In this document: piece after piece, positions 26,693-37,942 of the stretch
Layout: the number at the start of each line of letters is the position of its first letter
How positions within the stretch are numbered: position 1 is the first letter of the stretch
NCBI RefSeq assembly: GCF_014397245.1
Contig: NZ_JACLHY010000005.1
Span: 62,001 to 126,000 of the forward strand
Length of the DNA stretch: 64,000 nt
Source of the DNA: Arenibacter arenosicollis
GTDB lineage: Bacteria > Bacteroidota > Bacteroidia > Flavobacteriales > Flavobacteriaceae
Reading direction: 5' to 3'
Notes under the pieces: model-generated
Told to the model about the DNA's origin: nothing
Seen by the model: the letters and a program-made list of their open reading frames with translations, nothing else
Database searches by the model: none
Position numbers and translations under genes: made by a program

Positions 26693-26836
26693 AAATAAAA
26701 AATAGGCCGTTTCTCTATTCCGTCAACTTATAAGGTCCAGAAAAATCCTTATCCGCTATCAAATACTGTTGAATAATGTCTTTTGAGCCTGTTGTTGGGT
26801 CGATCTTCTTCCGTAGTGGAGATGTCATGGCCGTAA
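26693..26836 (-). repeat. Dispersed repeat R2, copy 2, with an intact 37-codon ORF
   Basis: On the minus strand an ATG at 26828 opens a 37-codon frame (MTSPLRKKIDPTTG at the start, GPYKLTE at the end) closed by TAG at 26715. The copy at 3521 keeps the same length and frame with different residues. It may be a tiny gene or a mobile fragment; no function can be assigned. Confidence 0.55.
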
Positions 26837-26877
26837 AGAATTATTGAAGCCTTGGAGATAATTTAGGCCATGGCATC

Positions 26878-26907
26878 GGTCCATAAAATTCCAAGATTTT
26901 ATGGACC
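26878..26907. repeat. Perfect 12-bp hairpin
   Basis: GGTCCATAAAAT and ATTTTATGGACC flank a 6-nt loop TCCAAG. There is no T run on either side, so it is not a standard terminator. Confidence 0.6.
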
Positions 26908-26940
26908 ACCTAGTGAAGAAGGGTCTTTTCTTTTGTTTCG

Positions 26941-26964
26941 TTTTCTTTGGACAAGCAAAGAAAA
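26941..26964 (+). repeat. Dispersed hairpin repeat R1, copy 3
   Basis: The stem TTTTCTTTG / CAAAGAAAA is identical to copy 2 but the loop is GACAAG instead of GGCGAT. The upstream TTTGTTTCG resembles TTGGTTCG of the other copies. Confidence 0.65.
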
Positions 26965-27278
26965 TGAAAGAATTATTTCAACAAAAGTTTCATTCCATTA
27001 TACCTGATAAATAGAGCTGATATCAAAAAAAAAACGATATATCAAGTTCATCACAATTTTTACAGAAACACAACAATTAATTATGATACAAACAACAAGC
27101 TCCTTGTCCACGACTAGAACCGATCAAAGAAAGCTTTCAGCCAAATCTCTTTAGTCCATTGAAAATAATGGGCCAATCTTTAACTGATCACCGCTTTGGG
27201 TATACCCATAATCTTTTTTTGGATGAAATTGTTTCCATAAGAAGTAATGGAAACTTCTAAATTAATTTCTAATTAGTA

Positions 27279-28157
27279 TTATTTAATATGTAACACTTTT
27301 TTTAATTCACCATGCATCACGGAGGGGTCTACATCTATACTGGTCCAGTATTTAATTCCTATAACACCTTGATTCACCAACATCTGCAATCCGCTTACTG
27401 TTTTACAGCCTTTGGTTTCTGCAGTTTGTATTAAATGTGTTTTGGGTGGATTGTGAATGCCATCGGCTACCACCATATTTAACTCAATGCTATCAAAATC
27501 AATATCTAATTGTTCGTTCACATTGGGATAAAGCCCAATACTTGTGGCATTGATAACAATATCGGTTTTTGATTCAATCTTATATTTTTTTGTCCACGAA
27601 TGATAGTTGACCTTTGCTGCCGTATTATTGTTTAATAACTCAACAACTGCTTGGGCACGCTCCTTACTGCGATTCACAATGGTCAATGACTTTGCCCCGG
27701 CCAATGCGAGTTCTACTGCCACAGCTCTGGCCGCAGCCCCAGCACCGAAAAGGGTTATATGTTTATCGGCCGGATTGATTACTTCTCTAAGTGCCTTAAC
27801 AAAACCTTTACCATCAGTATTTTCACCGATCCACTTCTCGCCCTGTTTAACTATGGTATTTACCGCACCTATTAACTGAGCCGATTCGCCTAGTCCGTCC
27901 AAATATTTAATAACGGCCACTTTGTGGGGTATGGAACAATTAAAGCCCGTCCAACCCATTGCTTTGGCGCCATTTACTGCAGCTTCCAAATTCTCGGGAC
28001 TCACTTCACAATTCATATAACGGAAATGTAATCCGTGATATTTATATGCGGCCTCTACCATGGCCACAGTTGGGTTTTCTAGAGCGGGCTGTGCAAATGA
28101 GCCGGTTAACTGAGGCAAAAAGTCAGGCGAGATTTTCAATTTTGTTTTGTTATCCAT
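27279..28157 (-). CDS. Shikimate-dehydrogenase-like oxidoreductase with altered substrate pocket
   Basis: The 292-residue cytosolic protein has the two AroE domains. Catalytic Lys79 (SIPHKV), Asn100 (GAVNT) and Asp115 (ENTDGKGF) are present, and the NADP-binding loop is FGAGAAARAVAVEL (138-150). C-terminal SGLQMLVNQG is typical. The N-terminal segment, however, reads LTGSFAQPALENPT where AroE has H-S-x-S-P, so the two serines that hold shikimate are not there. It may act on another cyclohexene or open-chain acid. No other aromatic-pathway gene is near. It is transcribed away from the ROK regulator at 28796, so a link to that regulator is possible but unproven. Confidence 0.82.
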   Translation of the reverse strand: MDNKTKLKISPDFLPQLTGSFAQPALENPTVAMVEAAYKYHGLHFRYMNCEVSPENLEAAVNGAKAMGWTGFNCSIPHKVAVIKYLDGLGESAQLIGAVNTIVKQGEKWIGENTDGKGFVKALREVINPADKHITLFGAGAAARAVAVELALAGAKSLTIVNRSKERAQAVVELLNNNTAAKVNYHSWTKKYKIESKTDIVINATSIGLYPNVNEQLDIDFDSIELNMVVADGIHNPPKTHLIQTAETKGCKTVSGLQMLVNQGVIGIKYWTSIDVDPSVMHGELKKVLHIK

Positions 28158-28795
28158 ATTTCTGCTTTCTTATCCTATTTGTTTATCATCGATGGGTGCA
28201 TAAATAGGTTTAAAGGGCTATTTTCATGATACTGATTAGTGACATTTTGATCCATGACATTCTATGCAATAAAACCAAATCGATTATCAAATATAGTTTT
28301 TTACACTTTGTTTTTGAATGAAAGTAAGGGCTTGGTAATGGAAATAGTGAGTATGCCGACGGCTATTTGGAGTAGATGCACTTTTATCCGATAGTGATTC
28401 GTCAACCAGATAAGAACACTTTATTTAATCCTTTAGGCTATATGGGCAAGCAGATTTATGGGGAGTTATATGTCTTTACAGGATGGTTCCACGCTATCCG
28501 GTCCAGCAAAAACGTTAATTCAATGATTAGTCTAATTTCTTGTTCCAAACCATAAATTAAATATCAATATGACCTTAATAATTAACTTTTTCTATCTTTT
28601 TAATATAAATATAAGAAGTATATTACATATATGAATATTTTGATGTTATAGGCAATTTATTCGGTTTGGTATGTATAAGTAGGCTATACTTTGCCTACGC
28701 TCATTAATTTTGTAAAAATTGTTTGATAAAAAACACATGAAAAACGATATATGAAAGGTGTTTTAATATCTTTGAATTAGATAGTCTTCAACGGA
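28158..28795. other. Intergenic region between divergent genes
   Basis: About 640 AT-rich bases with no credible ORF, RNA or repeat. It should contain the promoters of the shikimate-dehydrogenase-like gene and of the ROK regulator. Confidence 0.6.
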
Positions 28796-30034
28796 ATGAA
28801 AAAGGAATACGCAAAAATGGATGCAGGTTCGTTGCATCTTGCCAATAAGAAAGTAGTATTAAAGCTTATTAATCATAATACTCAAATTAGTCGCTCTGCC
28901 TTGGCCAAGGAGTCTGGATTGACTCCTCCGTCCATTACTAGAATAGTGGATGAGTTGATAAATGTAGATGGATTGGTGGAAAGTCTTGGTGTAGGTAGTT
29001 CCAGTGGAGGCCGCCCACCCATGATCGTCAAGTTTAAGAACGACAACAATTACATAATCGGGATAGATTTGGGTGCCACCTACATTAGAGGGTGCATGGT
29101 TGATCTTAATGCAAATTTTATTTCCGAGATACAGGTGCCTACCGAATTGAAAAAAGGATTTTCCAGTATTGTTGAAAAGATGATCAAGATGATCCATAAA
29201 CTTCAAAGCAGGAAAGAAGCCACTGCCAAAATATGGGGAGTTGGTATTGGAGTTGCCGGTTTGGTAAACAGTAAAACCGGAATTATTGAATCTTCGCCAG
29301 ATTTTGGTTGGACAAATATTGATTTGCGTAAGGAGTTGGAAAGTCATTTGGATTTGCCTTTTTTCTATGATAATTCCACTCGTTTAATGGCTTTGGGAGA
29401 GATGAAGATGGGGGAGAGGGATAACCAGAAAAATTTTGCCGTAATAAATATTGGATACGGAATAGCTTCCGGTTTGGTGGTTGAAGGTAATCTTTTAAAA
29501 GGCTTTTCTGGATTCGCCGGGGAGTTTGGGCATATTTCGGTAGATACGGACAGTGCCGTGCAGTGTAAATGTGGCATGTACGGTTGTCTCGAAGCTTTGG
29601 CATCAGGTCATAGGATAGCTTCCCTGGGCCAACAGGTCTTGGCGGAGAATAAATCGGAAATGTTGAAGGAGCTGTGTAATGGTAATAAAGATTTGATTAC
29701 CGCCGAGTTGGTGGCACGGGCTGCAAAAAAAGGAGACCCTGCATCAATGAAGATATATGATGATGTAGCCGAGTATCTCTGTAAGGGAATAGGAACCATT
29801 GCAAATTTATTGAATCCGGAAACGGTGTACATAGGCGGAGGAATTTCCTTGAACGGCGATCTGCTTTTCGATTTAATTGAAAAGAAAAAAGACAAGTATT
29901 TGTTGCCTGGAAACGCTAGGGTTGATATTAGACCTTCCACCTTTGGTGATCAGGCAACTTCAATTGGTGCGGTTTCCGTGGTTTTGCAGAAAATTTTAAA
30001 TTTGGAACTGTCCGGGGTCAATCATAATAATTAA
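28796..30034 (+). CDS. ROK-family transcriptional regulator
   Basis: The 412-residue protein begins with a winged helix-turn-helix (NHNTQISRSALAKESGLTPP, SITRIVDELI; about 26-55) and continues into a ROK sugar-kinase fold. IGIDLGATYIRGCMVDL (about 88-104) is the phosphate-binding strand, GEFGHISV precedes the zinc motif CKCGMYGCLEALASG, and IGGGISLNGDLL lies near the C-terminus. Such proteins (NagC/XylR type) bind DNA and respond to a sugar. The target is unknown; the aldo/keto reductase follows after a terminator and the shikimate-like gene is divergent. Length and motifs are normal. Confidence 0.93.
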   Translation: MKKEYAKMDAGSLHLANKKVVLKLINHNTQISRSALAKESGLTPPSITRIVDELINVDGLVESLGVGSSSGGRPPMIVKFKNDNNYIIGIDLGATYIRGCMVDLNANFISEIQVPTELKKGFSSIVEKMIKMIHKLQSRKEATAKIWGVGIGVAGLVNSKTGIIESSPDFGWTNIDLRKELESHLDLPFFYDNSTRLMALGEMKMGERDNQKNFAVINIGYGIASGLVVEGNLLKGFSGFAGEFGHISVDTDSAVQCKCGMYGCLEALASGHRIASLGQQVLAENKSEMLKELCNGNKDLITAELVARAAKKGDPASMKIYDDVAEYLCKGIGTIANLLNPETVYIGGGISLNGDLLFDLIEKKKDKYLLPGNARVDIRPSTFGDQATSIGAVSVVLQKILNLELSGVNHNN

Positions 30035-30051
30035 AAATGTAACAAGCCAGA

Positions 30052-30086
30052 TCGCACATGTAGGTTAGTGCGACTTATCTTTTTTT
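30052..30086 (+). terminator. Intrinsic terminator after the ROK gene
   Basis: TCGCAC (30052-30057) pairs with GTGCGA (30068-30073) and is followed by ATCTTTTTTT. The rest of the 30035-30345 gap holds no ORF; a TTTGCTAACTTAG stretch about 40 bp before the next gene may be its -7 region. Confidence 0.7.
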
Positions 30087-30345
30087 CTGCTTCTGGCACG
30101 CAATCAATAAAAATTAAATGGGGCAAACAGAACTTAAAGCTCTGTATTTTAAAAACTTTAAAACCATGTAAAAAGGTAGATTATTTGCATTTTGAATATA
30201 AGAATGGTTGCCAAATTTCATTTAGACCGAATTTTAGGTTATTCCCATTTGCCTTTCGTTCATGAATAGGATACATTAAGTCTACCTTAATTTAAAAGAT
30301 TTGCTAACTTAGGGGTTTGTTCAAATTAATTAGATAATAGTAAAA

Positions 30346-31362
30346 ATGAAAATAAACGACACCTTCGATCCCGGCCATTATAAGGCCAATGATAAACGTT
30401 ATGATACAATGCAATACCGTCGCTGTGGCAACAGCGGTATCCTTTTGCCCTTAATCTCATTGGGGCTTTGGCATAATTTTGGTCATACGGACAATCTGGA
30501 GATAGGCCGTAACCTCTTGCGTTGTGCCTTCGATAACGGGATTACCCATTTTGATCTGGCCAATAATTATGGACCTCCTTATGGTGCTGCGGAAGAAAAT
30601 TTCGGACAGATCTTTAAAAAGGATTTTCAGCCTTATCGGGACGAACTTATAATTTCTAGTAAAGCTGGTTGGGATATGTGGCCCGGCCCCTATGGTAATT
30701 TTGGCTCACGTAAATACCTAATTGCATCGGCAGATCAAAGTCTTAAAAGAATGGGGCTGGATTACGTAGATATTTTTTACCATCATAGACCAGATCCGGA
30801 TACCCCCTTGGAGGAAACTATGGGAGCTTTGCACCATTTGGTTCAGACAGGTAAGGCACTATATGCCGGCATATCGCAGTACCCAGCAGAATTAACTGCC
30901 AAGGCCGCAAAAATAATGAAGGATTTGGGTACGCCCTTGTTGATCCATCAACCGCGATATAATATGTTCGACCGTTGGGTGGAAGACGGTTTGTTACAGG
31001 TGTTAGAGGATCAGGGGATAGGCTCTATTGCTTTCTCCCCATTGGCCCAAGGTGTTTTGACCAAGAAGTATTTAAAAGGTATTCCGGAGGATAGTAGGGC
31101 CAGTAAGGATGGTCGTTATTTGAAAGAAGACCAAATTACACCGGAAGTTTTGGATAAGGTAGGCAGACTTAATAAACTGGCTGAAAATCGGGGCCAAAGC
31201 CTCGCCCAAATGGCTATTGCCTGGTTGTTGAAAGATCAGCGCATTTCCACGGTACTCGTTGGCGTTAGTCGCAGAGAGCAATTGCTGGACAATATTGAAG
31301 GTTTAAAGAACATCGGTTTTAGCGAAACGGAATTAAAGGAGATAGAGGGAATTTTGGGATAA
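30346..31362 (+). CDS. Aldo/keto reductase, L-glyceraldehyde-3-phosphate reductase (YghZ) type
   Basis: This cytosolic NADPH-dependent reductase has 338 residues, the usual size. Visible are ITHFDLANNYG (Asp and Tyr of the catalytic set), IISSKAGWDMWPGPYG (catalytic Lys), YVDIFYHHRPDPDTPLEET, and the cofactor-side STVLVGVSRREQL. The tryptophan/glycine loop and overall order match the YghZ/Gpr branch, which detoxifies L-glyceraldehyde 3-phosphate or methylglyoxal. A flavin reductase follows 42 bp downstream on the same strand, so they may share a transcript. Confidence 0.92.
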   Translation: MKINDTFDPGHYKANDKRYDTMQYRRCGNSGILLPLISLGLWHNFGHTDNLEIGRNLLRCAFDNGITHFDLANNYGPPYGAAEENFGQIFKKDFQPYRDELIISSKAGWDMWPGPYGNFGSRKYLIASADQSLKRMGLDYVDIFYHHRPDPDTPLEETMGALHHLVQTGKALYAGISQYPAELTAKAAKIMKDLGTPLLIHQPRYNMFDRWVEDGLLQVLEDQGIGSIAFSPLAQGVLTKKYLKGIPEDSRASKDGRYLKEDQITPEVLDKVGRLNKLAENRGQSLAQMAIAWLLKDQRISTVLVGVSRREQLLDNIEGLKNIGFSETELKEIEGILG

Positions 31363-31404
31363 CGAATAATTTAGTACCTTGAAATATACAATTAGAGTAT
31401 AATT

Positions 31405-32085
31405 ATGGCGAAAGCGAAGAAGACCCATATTGTTAAGATATTGGAGACACATTATATAACCCATGACGTAAAACGTTTTGTGGTGGAAAGACCCGCGGGT
31501 TATGATTTTATTCCGGGACAGGCGACAGAGGTTTCAATAAACCTACCGGAATGGAAGGACCAATTGAGACCTTTTACCTTTACCTCAATAATGGAGCATG
31601 GCTTTCTTGAATTTATGATCAAGATCTACAATGATCATGAAGGGGTCACCAATATGTTGGGCCGTACCCACGCAGGGGCAGAACTAATTCTTCATGAGGT
31701 ATTTGGAGCCATACAATACAAGGGGCCTGGTGTTTTTATTGCCGGTGGATCTGGAATTACACCCTTTATATCCATTTTTAGACATCTTTATACCCATAAG
31801 AACCTACATGGCAATAAATTGATATATTCCAATAAAACGTCGGAAGATGTAATTATGGAAGATGAATTGCAAAAGATGCTGGACGGTAATTTTATAAAAA
31901 TATTTACCCGCGAAAATGTGGTGGGATTTAGGGGGAATAGAATAGATCGAAAATTCCTTATCGACAATATTTCTGACTTTGGACAGAACTTTTATTTATG
32001 TGGTCCCAAAAAGTTCGTTATAAGTATTTCTGATTTATTGTTGGAGCTTGGAGCCACGGCCGAGACAGTCATATTTGAAGAATAA
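31405..32085 (+). CDS. FAD-dependent ferredoxin/flavodoxin reductase-like protein
   Basis: The 226-residue soluble protein has an FAD-binding barrel (residues 5-100) with the flavin motif RPFTFTS, and a NAD(P)-binding part with GGSGITPFISIFRHL. Near the end, FYLCGPKKFV is the usual nucleotide-binding CGP motif. There is no fused iron-sulphur domain, so it needs a separate electron partner, not seen nearby. It lies 42 bp after the aldo/keto reductase; a TACCTTG stretch at 31373 might be its own promoter. A terminator follows. Confidence 0.85.
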   Translation: MAKAKKTHIVKILETHYITHDVKRFVVERPAGYDFIPGQATEVSINLPEWKDQLRPFTFTSIMEHGFLEFMIKIYNDHEGVTNMLGRTHAGAELILHEVFGAIQYKGPGVFIAGGSGITPFISIFRHLYTHKNLHGNKLIYSNKTSEDVIMEDELQKMLDGNFIKIFTRENVVGFRGNRIDRKFLIDNISDFGQNFYLCGPKKFVISISDLLLELGATAETVIFEE

Positions 32086-32132
32086 GTACAAGATAACCTT
32101 TGGGAAGGGTGATGAACCCATCGATTGGGCAT

Positions 32133-32168
32133 AAAAAAAAGGTGGTCCATATTTAGACCACCTTTTTA
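32133..32168. terminator. Bidirectional terminator between convergent genes
   Basis: AAAAAAGGTGGTC pairs with GACCACCTTTTT around loop CATATTTA. T runs occur on both strands, fitting the convergent flavin reductase and katG. Confidence 0.9.
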
Positions 32169-32187
32169 TATTTGTATCAACTTAAAC

Positions 32188-34470
<2,283 letters not shown>

Positions 34471-34721
34471 TTAAATTTACGATAATATTTTCTGATGGAT
34501 TTGATTTCTTGATAACTAAAACTTATGGTGGTTCAAGAAAACTTATGACCCAACCTGGACTGGGCTATTTCTTCATATAGGAGAACTTTACAAAGGAAAA
34601 ACACAACCAACCTCGGGAGTAAAATAATCTTAACGGGATAATAAAGGATTTTATAACTTTAGGTTTCACTGGTTTATATTTCATGACCAGTTGTAATTGT
34701 TGTTCTAAGATTGATTAAACC

Positions 34722-35564
34722 ATGTTGGACAGTGACAATATAGAAATACATGAAACGGCATTTGTAACCTCCACCTTTCGTGCTACAGATGTAAACTTAA
34801 GCAAAGATATTTTTGCCCATTTATGGAGTAATATCAAAACCGAAAAATGGACACAAGAATATTTAGAAAAGGTTTCTTCAGAGGAAACTTTTACCCATTG
34901 CTTAAGGAACAGATATTTTTTAGATAGCATAAAGGAGAATATTAAAACTAACGCCATTGAGGTATTAATAAATTTCGGAGCCGGGTTTAGCATGTATCCA
35001 TTTCTGTTGGACAAAAAAATAATCAACATTGAAATTTATAAATTGGAAGTTGTAGAATACAAAAAATCCAAAATAGATTAATGGCAAAAAACCAAGGTGC
35101 TTCCTAAGCGAAATTTACATTTTATTGGAGTTGATTTTGGTACGGAATATAAGGATGCATTATTGACCGCCATTAACACGATTAAGGGCAATAAAAAATG
35201 CTTTATTCTTATTGAAGGGGTTTTGTTCTTTTTGGACCGTGAAGAAACAGATAATTTGTTCGACTTTTTCAACATAGTTCAAAATAAGGGCGATATCATT
35301 GGCAGTGCATCCTTTCAGGACGAATTAAAGAAATCTTTGGCCTTTAAACGGTTGCTGCTTTTTTTTGGGGAGAAGGTTGCAAAGACAAAGGCGAGCGACT
35401 ATCAAACCATTCAGGATGAGTTTTACCAAAGTAGAGCTAATTATTCCTTAATGGACCATCAAGAATATTTTAGTCTCTCCAAGACGTATAACCATAAAAT
35501 TAGACTACAAAAGGAACTTATCTTAAATGAACATTTCTATCTCTTGCTGAAAACAAAATTCTAA
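34722..35564 (+). pseudogene. SAM-dependent methyltransferase (leucine carboxyl methyltransferase family) with an in-frame TAA
   Basis: One frame of 281 codons, interrupted only by TAA at 35079-35081, matches the TcmP/LCMT-type O-methyltransferases. The first part has ETAFVTSTFRATD, CLRNRYFLD and a degenerate SAM loop INFGAGFSMYPF. After the stop the frame goes on directly with WQKTKVLPKRNLHFIGVDFG and CFILIEGVLFFL, the usual later strands. The stop falls in the variable helix between them. It is probably a nonsense mutation; one substitution from AAA, CAA or GAA would do. A GTG at 35097 could restart a half-protein without the SAM loop, which would be inactive. Confidence 0.78.
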
Positions 35565-35639
35565 ACAATATCCTATGTCTAAAGGGTATATGAAAATTAT
35601 GTACCTTAACCTGTTACCAAACTTTGACCAAACCTAAAC

Positions 35640-37133
35640 ATGAAAAAACTTAAGTTTCCAACGGCCCAAACTATTCTTATTCTAATTGCTGTATTGGTAA
35701 CCATATTAACCTGGCTTGTTCCTGCCGGCAAATATGATAGTCTGGCGTATGATGCCAAAAGCAATAGTTTTACTAAAATAAGCCCTGAAGAAAGTTTGGA
35801 ATTACCGGCGACACAGGCAACTTTGGAAGAGTTGGGCATAAAAATTCCAATAGAAAAATTCACAAACGGGGATATCTATAAACCTATAGGCATTCCAAAT
35901 ACTTATAGGGAAATGAAGTCCCATCCGCAAGGTCTTGCCGCCTTGGCAAAATCGCCCATTAAGGGAATAATCGCCGCGGCCGACATTATTTTTTTAATCC
36001 TTATTATTGGAGGCCTTATTGGCATCATGAACTTAACTGGTGCTTTCAATGCCGGAATTTCCTGGATGGCGAAAACACTCAGAGGGCGGGAGTACATTCT
36101 TATAATTGTGGTAACCACTCTTATTGCCCTAGGGGGTACGACCTTTGGGCTTGCGGAGGAAACTATGGCGTTTTATCCAATTTTAATTCCGGTTTTTCTA
36201 GCGGCCAAATATGATGCCATGGTTGGTCTTAGTTGTGTGTTTCTGGGTTCTGGTATTGGTTCCATGTGTTCTACTGTAAATCCCTTTGCGACAATTATTG
36301 CTTCGGATGCCGCAGGAATAAGTTGGACTACGGGGCTCAACAATCGAGTAATTATGTTGCTGCTTTGCGTTACCATTACCATTGTTTATATACTTAGGTA
36401 CGCCAAACGGGTAAAGGCTGATCCATCAAAATCACTTATTTATGATCAAAAAGAGAATATCGACAAGCTGTTTGGATTGCATACGATGGATACTACAGTA
36501 AAATTTACCAATAGACTACGGCTTATTACAGTAGTGTTTTCATTGTGTTTCGTTGTTATGATCATTGGCGTTTCTTTTTTGGATTGGTGGTTTGTAGAAA
36601 TGACGGCCACATTTCTGGTAGGGGCCATAATCATTGGCTTTATTGGCAGAATCAAGGAAAGCGATTTTGTGGAGGCCTTTGCCAAAGGTGCTGCCGATTT
36701 GCTTAGTGTGGCATTTATAGTTGGAATCGCAAGGGGAGTAACCATTTTAATGGAGGATGGACTTATTAGTGATACTATTTTATATTATGCCAGCACCATC
36801 ACCGAAGGTATGCACAAAGGCCTATTTGCGAACGCTATGCTCTTTATTTATGGGGGACTGTCATTTTTTATGCCATCGTCCTCGGGTATGGCGGTCTTGA
36901 CCATGCCTATTTTTTCTCCCTTGGCGGATACGGTTAATATTGGTAGGGAAATAATTGTAGATACTTATTTATATGGGATGGGCTTATTTTATTTGATCAA
37001 TCCCACGGGTTTAATTCTGGCAGCCTTGGCAATAGTGAAAATTGGTTTCGATAGGTGGTTAAAATTTATTGTTCCCCTTCTTTTAATATTAACGGTTACC
37101 ACAATGATTTTTTTGACTATTTCTGTGTTGTGA
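35640..37133 (+). CDS. YfcC-family permease (C4-dicarboxylate/basic amino-acid carrier type)
   Basis: The 497-residue inner-membrane protein has about 12 hydrophobic segments. Family landmarks are the N-terminal FPTAQTILILIAVLVTILTW, LVPAGKY, GGTTFGLAEETMAFYP, VFLGSGIGSMCSTVNPF and MPSSSGMAVLTMPIFSPLAD. YfcC/DcuC/ArcD relatives carry dicarboxylates or arginine and ornithine; the sequence does not decide which. It follows the broken methyltransferase by 75 bp and stands alone. Confidence 0.87.
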   Translation: MKKLKFPTAQTILILIAVLVTILTWLVPAGKYDSLAYDAKSNSFTKISPEESLELPATQATLEELGIKIPIEKFTNGDIYKPIGIPNTYREMKSHPQGLAALAKSPIKGIIAAADIIFLILIIGGLIGIMNLTGAFNAGISWMAKTLRGREYILIIVVTTLIALGGTTFGLAEETMAFYPILIPVFLAAKYDAMVGLSCVFLGSGIGSMCSTVNPFATIIASDAAGISWTTGLNNRVIMLLLCVTITIVYILRYAKRVKADPSKSLIYDQKENIDKLFGLHTMDTTVKFTNRLRLITVVFSLCFVVMIIGVSFLDWWFVEMTATFLVGAIIIGFIGRIKESDFVEAFAKGAADLLSVAFIVGIARGVTILMEDGLISDTILYYASTITEGMHKGLFANAMLFIYGGLSFFMPSSSGMAVLTMPIFSPLADTVNIGREIIVDTYLYGMGLFYLINPTGLILAALAIVKIGFDRWLKFIVPLLLILTVTTMIFLTISVL

Positions 37134-37316
37134 AATAAAATTCAGAATGCAGAAAGTTGCGTTGAACGTCTTCCCAATTTTTTTATAAAAAATTCCTTCC
37201 AATAATTAACTTTAGTAATTTTGATCGATGCCCCAAACCAAAAACTAGGGAATTCTTGTTGGCAAGGTGGAAGAAAATTTATTTAACCACCGAGTAACGT
37301 AAATAAAAAAGTAAAG

Positions 37317-37733
37317 ATGGAGAAGACAAAAATTTTGGTCCACGCGACCATCTCTGCACAAAAAAATAAGGTTTGGGATTACTACACCCATCCGGAACAC
37401 ATAACAAAATGGAATTTTGCTACGGACGATTGGCAATGCCCACATGCCTCAAATGAAATGCATGTAGGTGGAAAATATTCTGCTCGAATGGAAGCTAAGG
37501 ATGGTAGTTTTGGGTTCGATTTTGAAGCCATTTATGATGAAGTGGTTCCTGGAGAGAGGTTTTCCTATACCATGCCAGATGGGAGACACGTAAAGGTGAC
37601 CTTTAATCAGGTAGGGGATAAGACAGAAGTAAAAGTAAGCTTTGATGCTGAATCCGAAAATTCATTGAAAATGCAAAGAGGAGGATGGCAGGCCATCCTT
37701 GATAATTTTAAAAAGTATACGGAGTCCAATTGA
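37317..37733 (+). CDS. SRPBCC (AHSA1-type) protein
   Basis: The 138-residue soluble protein has the START-like fold of the Activator of Hsp90 ATPase group: IHATISAQKNKVWDYYTHPEH-type opening (in the form VHATISAQKNKVWDYYTHPE), ITKWNFATDDWQCP, YSARMEAKDG, FSYTMPDGR and a long C-terminal helix GGWQAILDNFKKY. Such proteins bind small hydrophobic ligands; the ligand is unknown. It is a single gene with an A-rich leader. Confidence 0.85.
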   Translation: MEKTKILVHATISAQKNKVWDYYTHPEHITKWNFATDDWQCPHASNEMHVGGKYSARMEAKDGSFGFDFEAIYDEVVPGERFSYTMPDGRHVKVTFNQVGDKTEVKVSFDAESENSLKMQRGGWQAILDNFKKYTESN

Positions 37734-37942
37734 ATATTGGGATATTCTTGATTGGATAGGGAGGAGGCGACTATCTATTCTCTTCCAGAAGGATTATCAG
37801 AGCGGATAGGCACCTAAGCAAAACGTAACGAGCACTTTATATTGGACTAAGGAGCACTATTGTGTACCTTGAACATTTATAGATTGCCATATTAATTATA
37901 AATATCAAAAGATTATTTGAGTAAATTTGCTTCTGGAAAAAA

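Larger units (their letters stand above)
26344..27278. repeat. Repeat-rich intergenic region between two minus-strand units
   Basis: It holds R2 copy 2 (26693-26836), a perfect 12-bp hairpin (26878-26907), R1 copy 3 (26941-26964) and an 8-bp hairpin GTTTCCAT / ATGGAAAC (27231-27254) just after the 27279 gene. Apart from the 37-codon frame in R2, no ORF looks real. Confidence 0.7.

Noticed and set aside
37134-37316. AT-only hairpin AATTTTTTTATAAAAAATT as terminator of the YfcC gene
   Set aside because: The stem is pure A/T and weak; it cannot be told from background composition.
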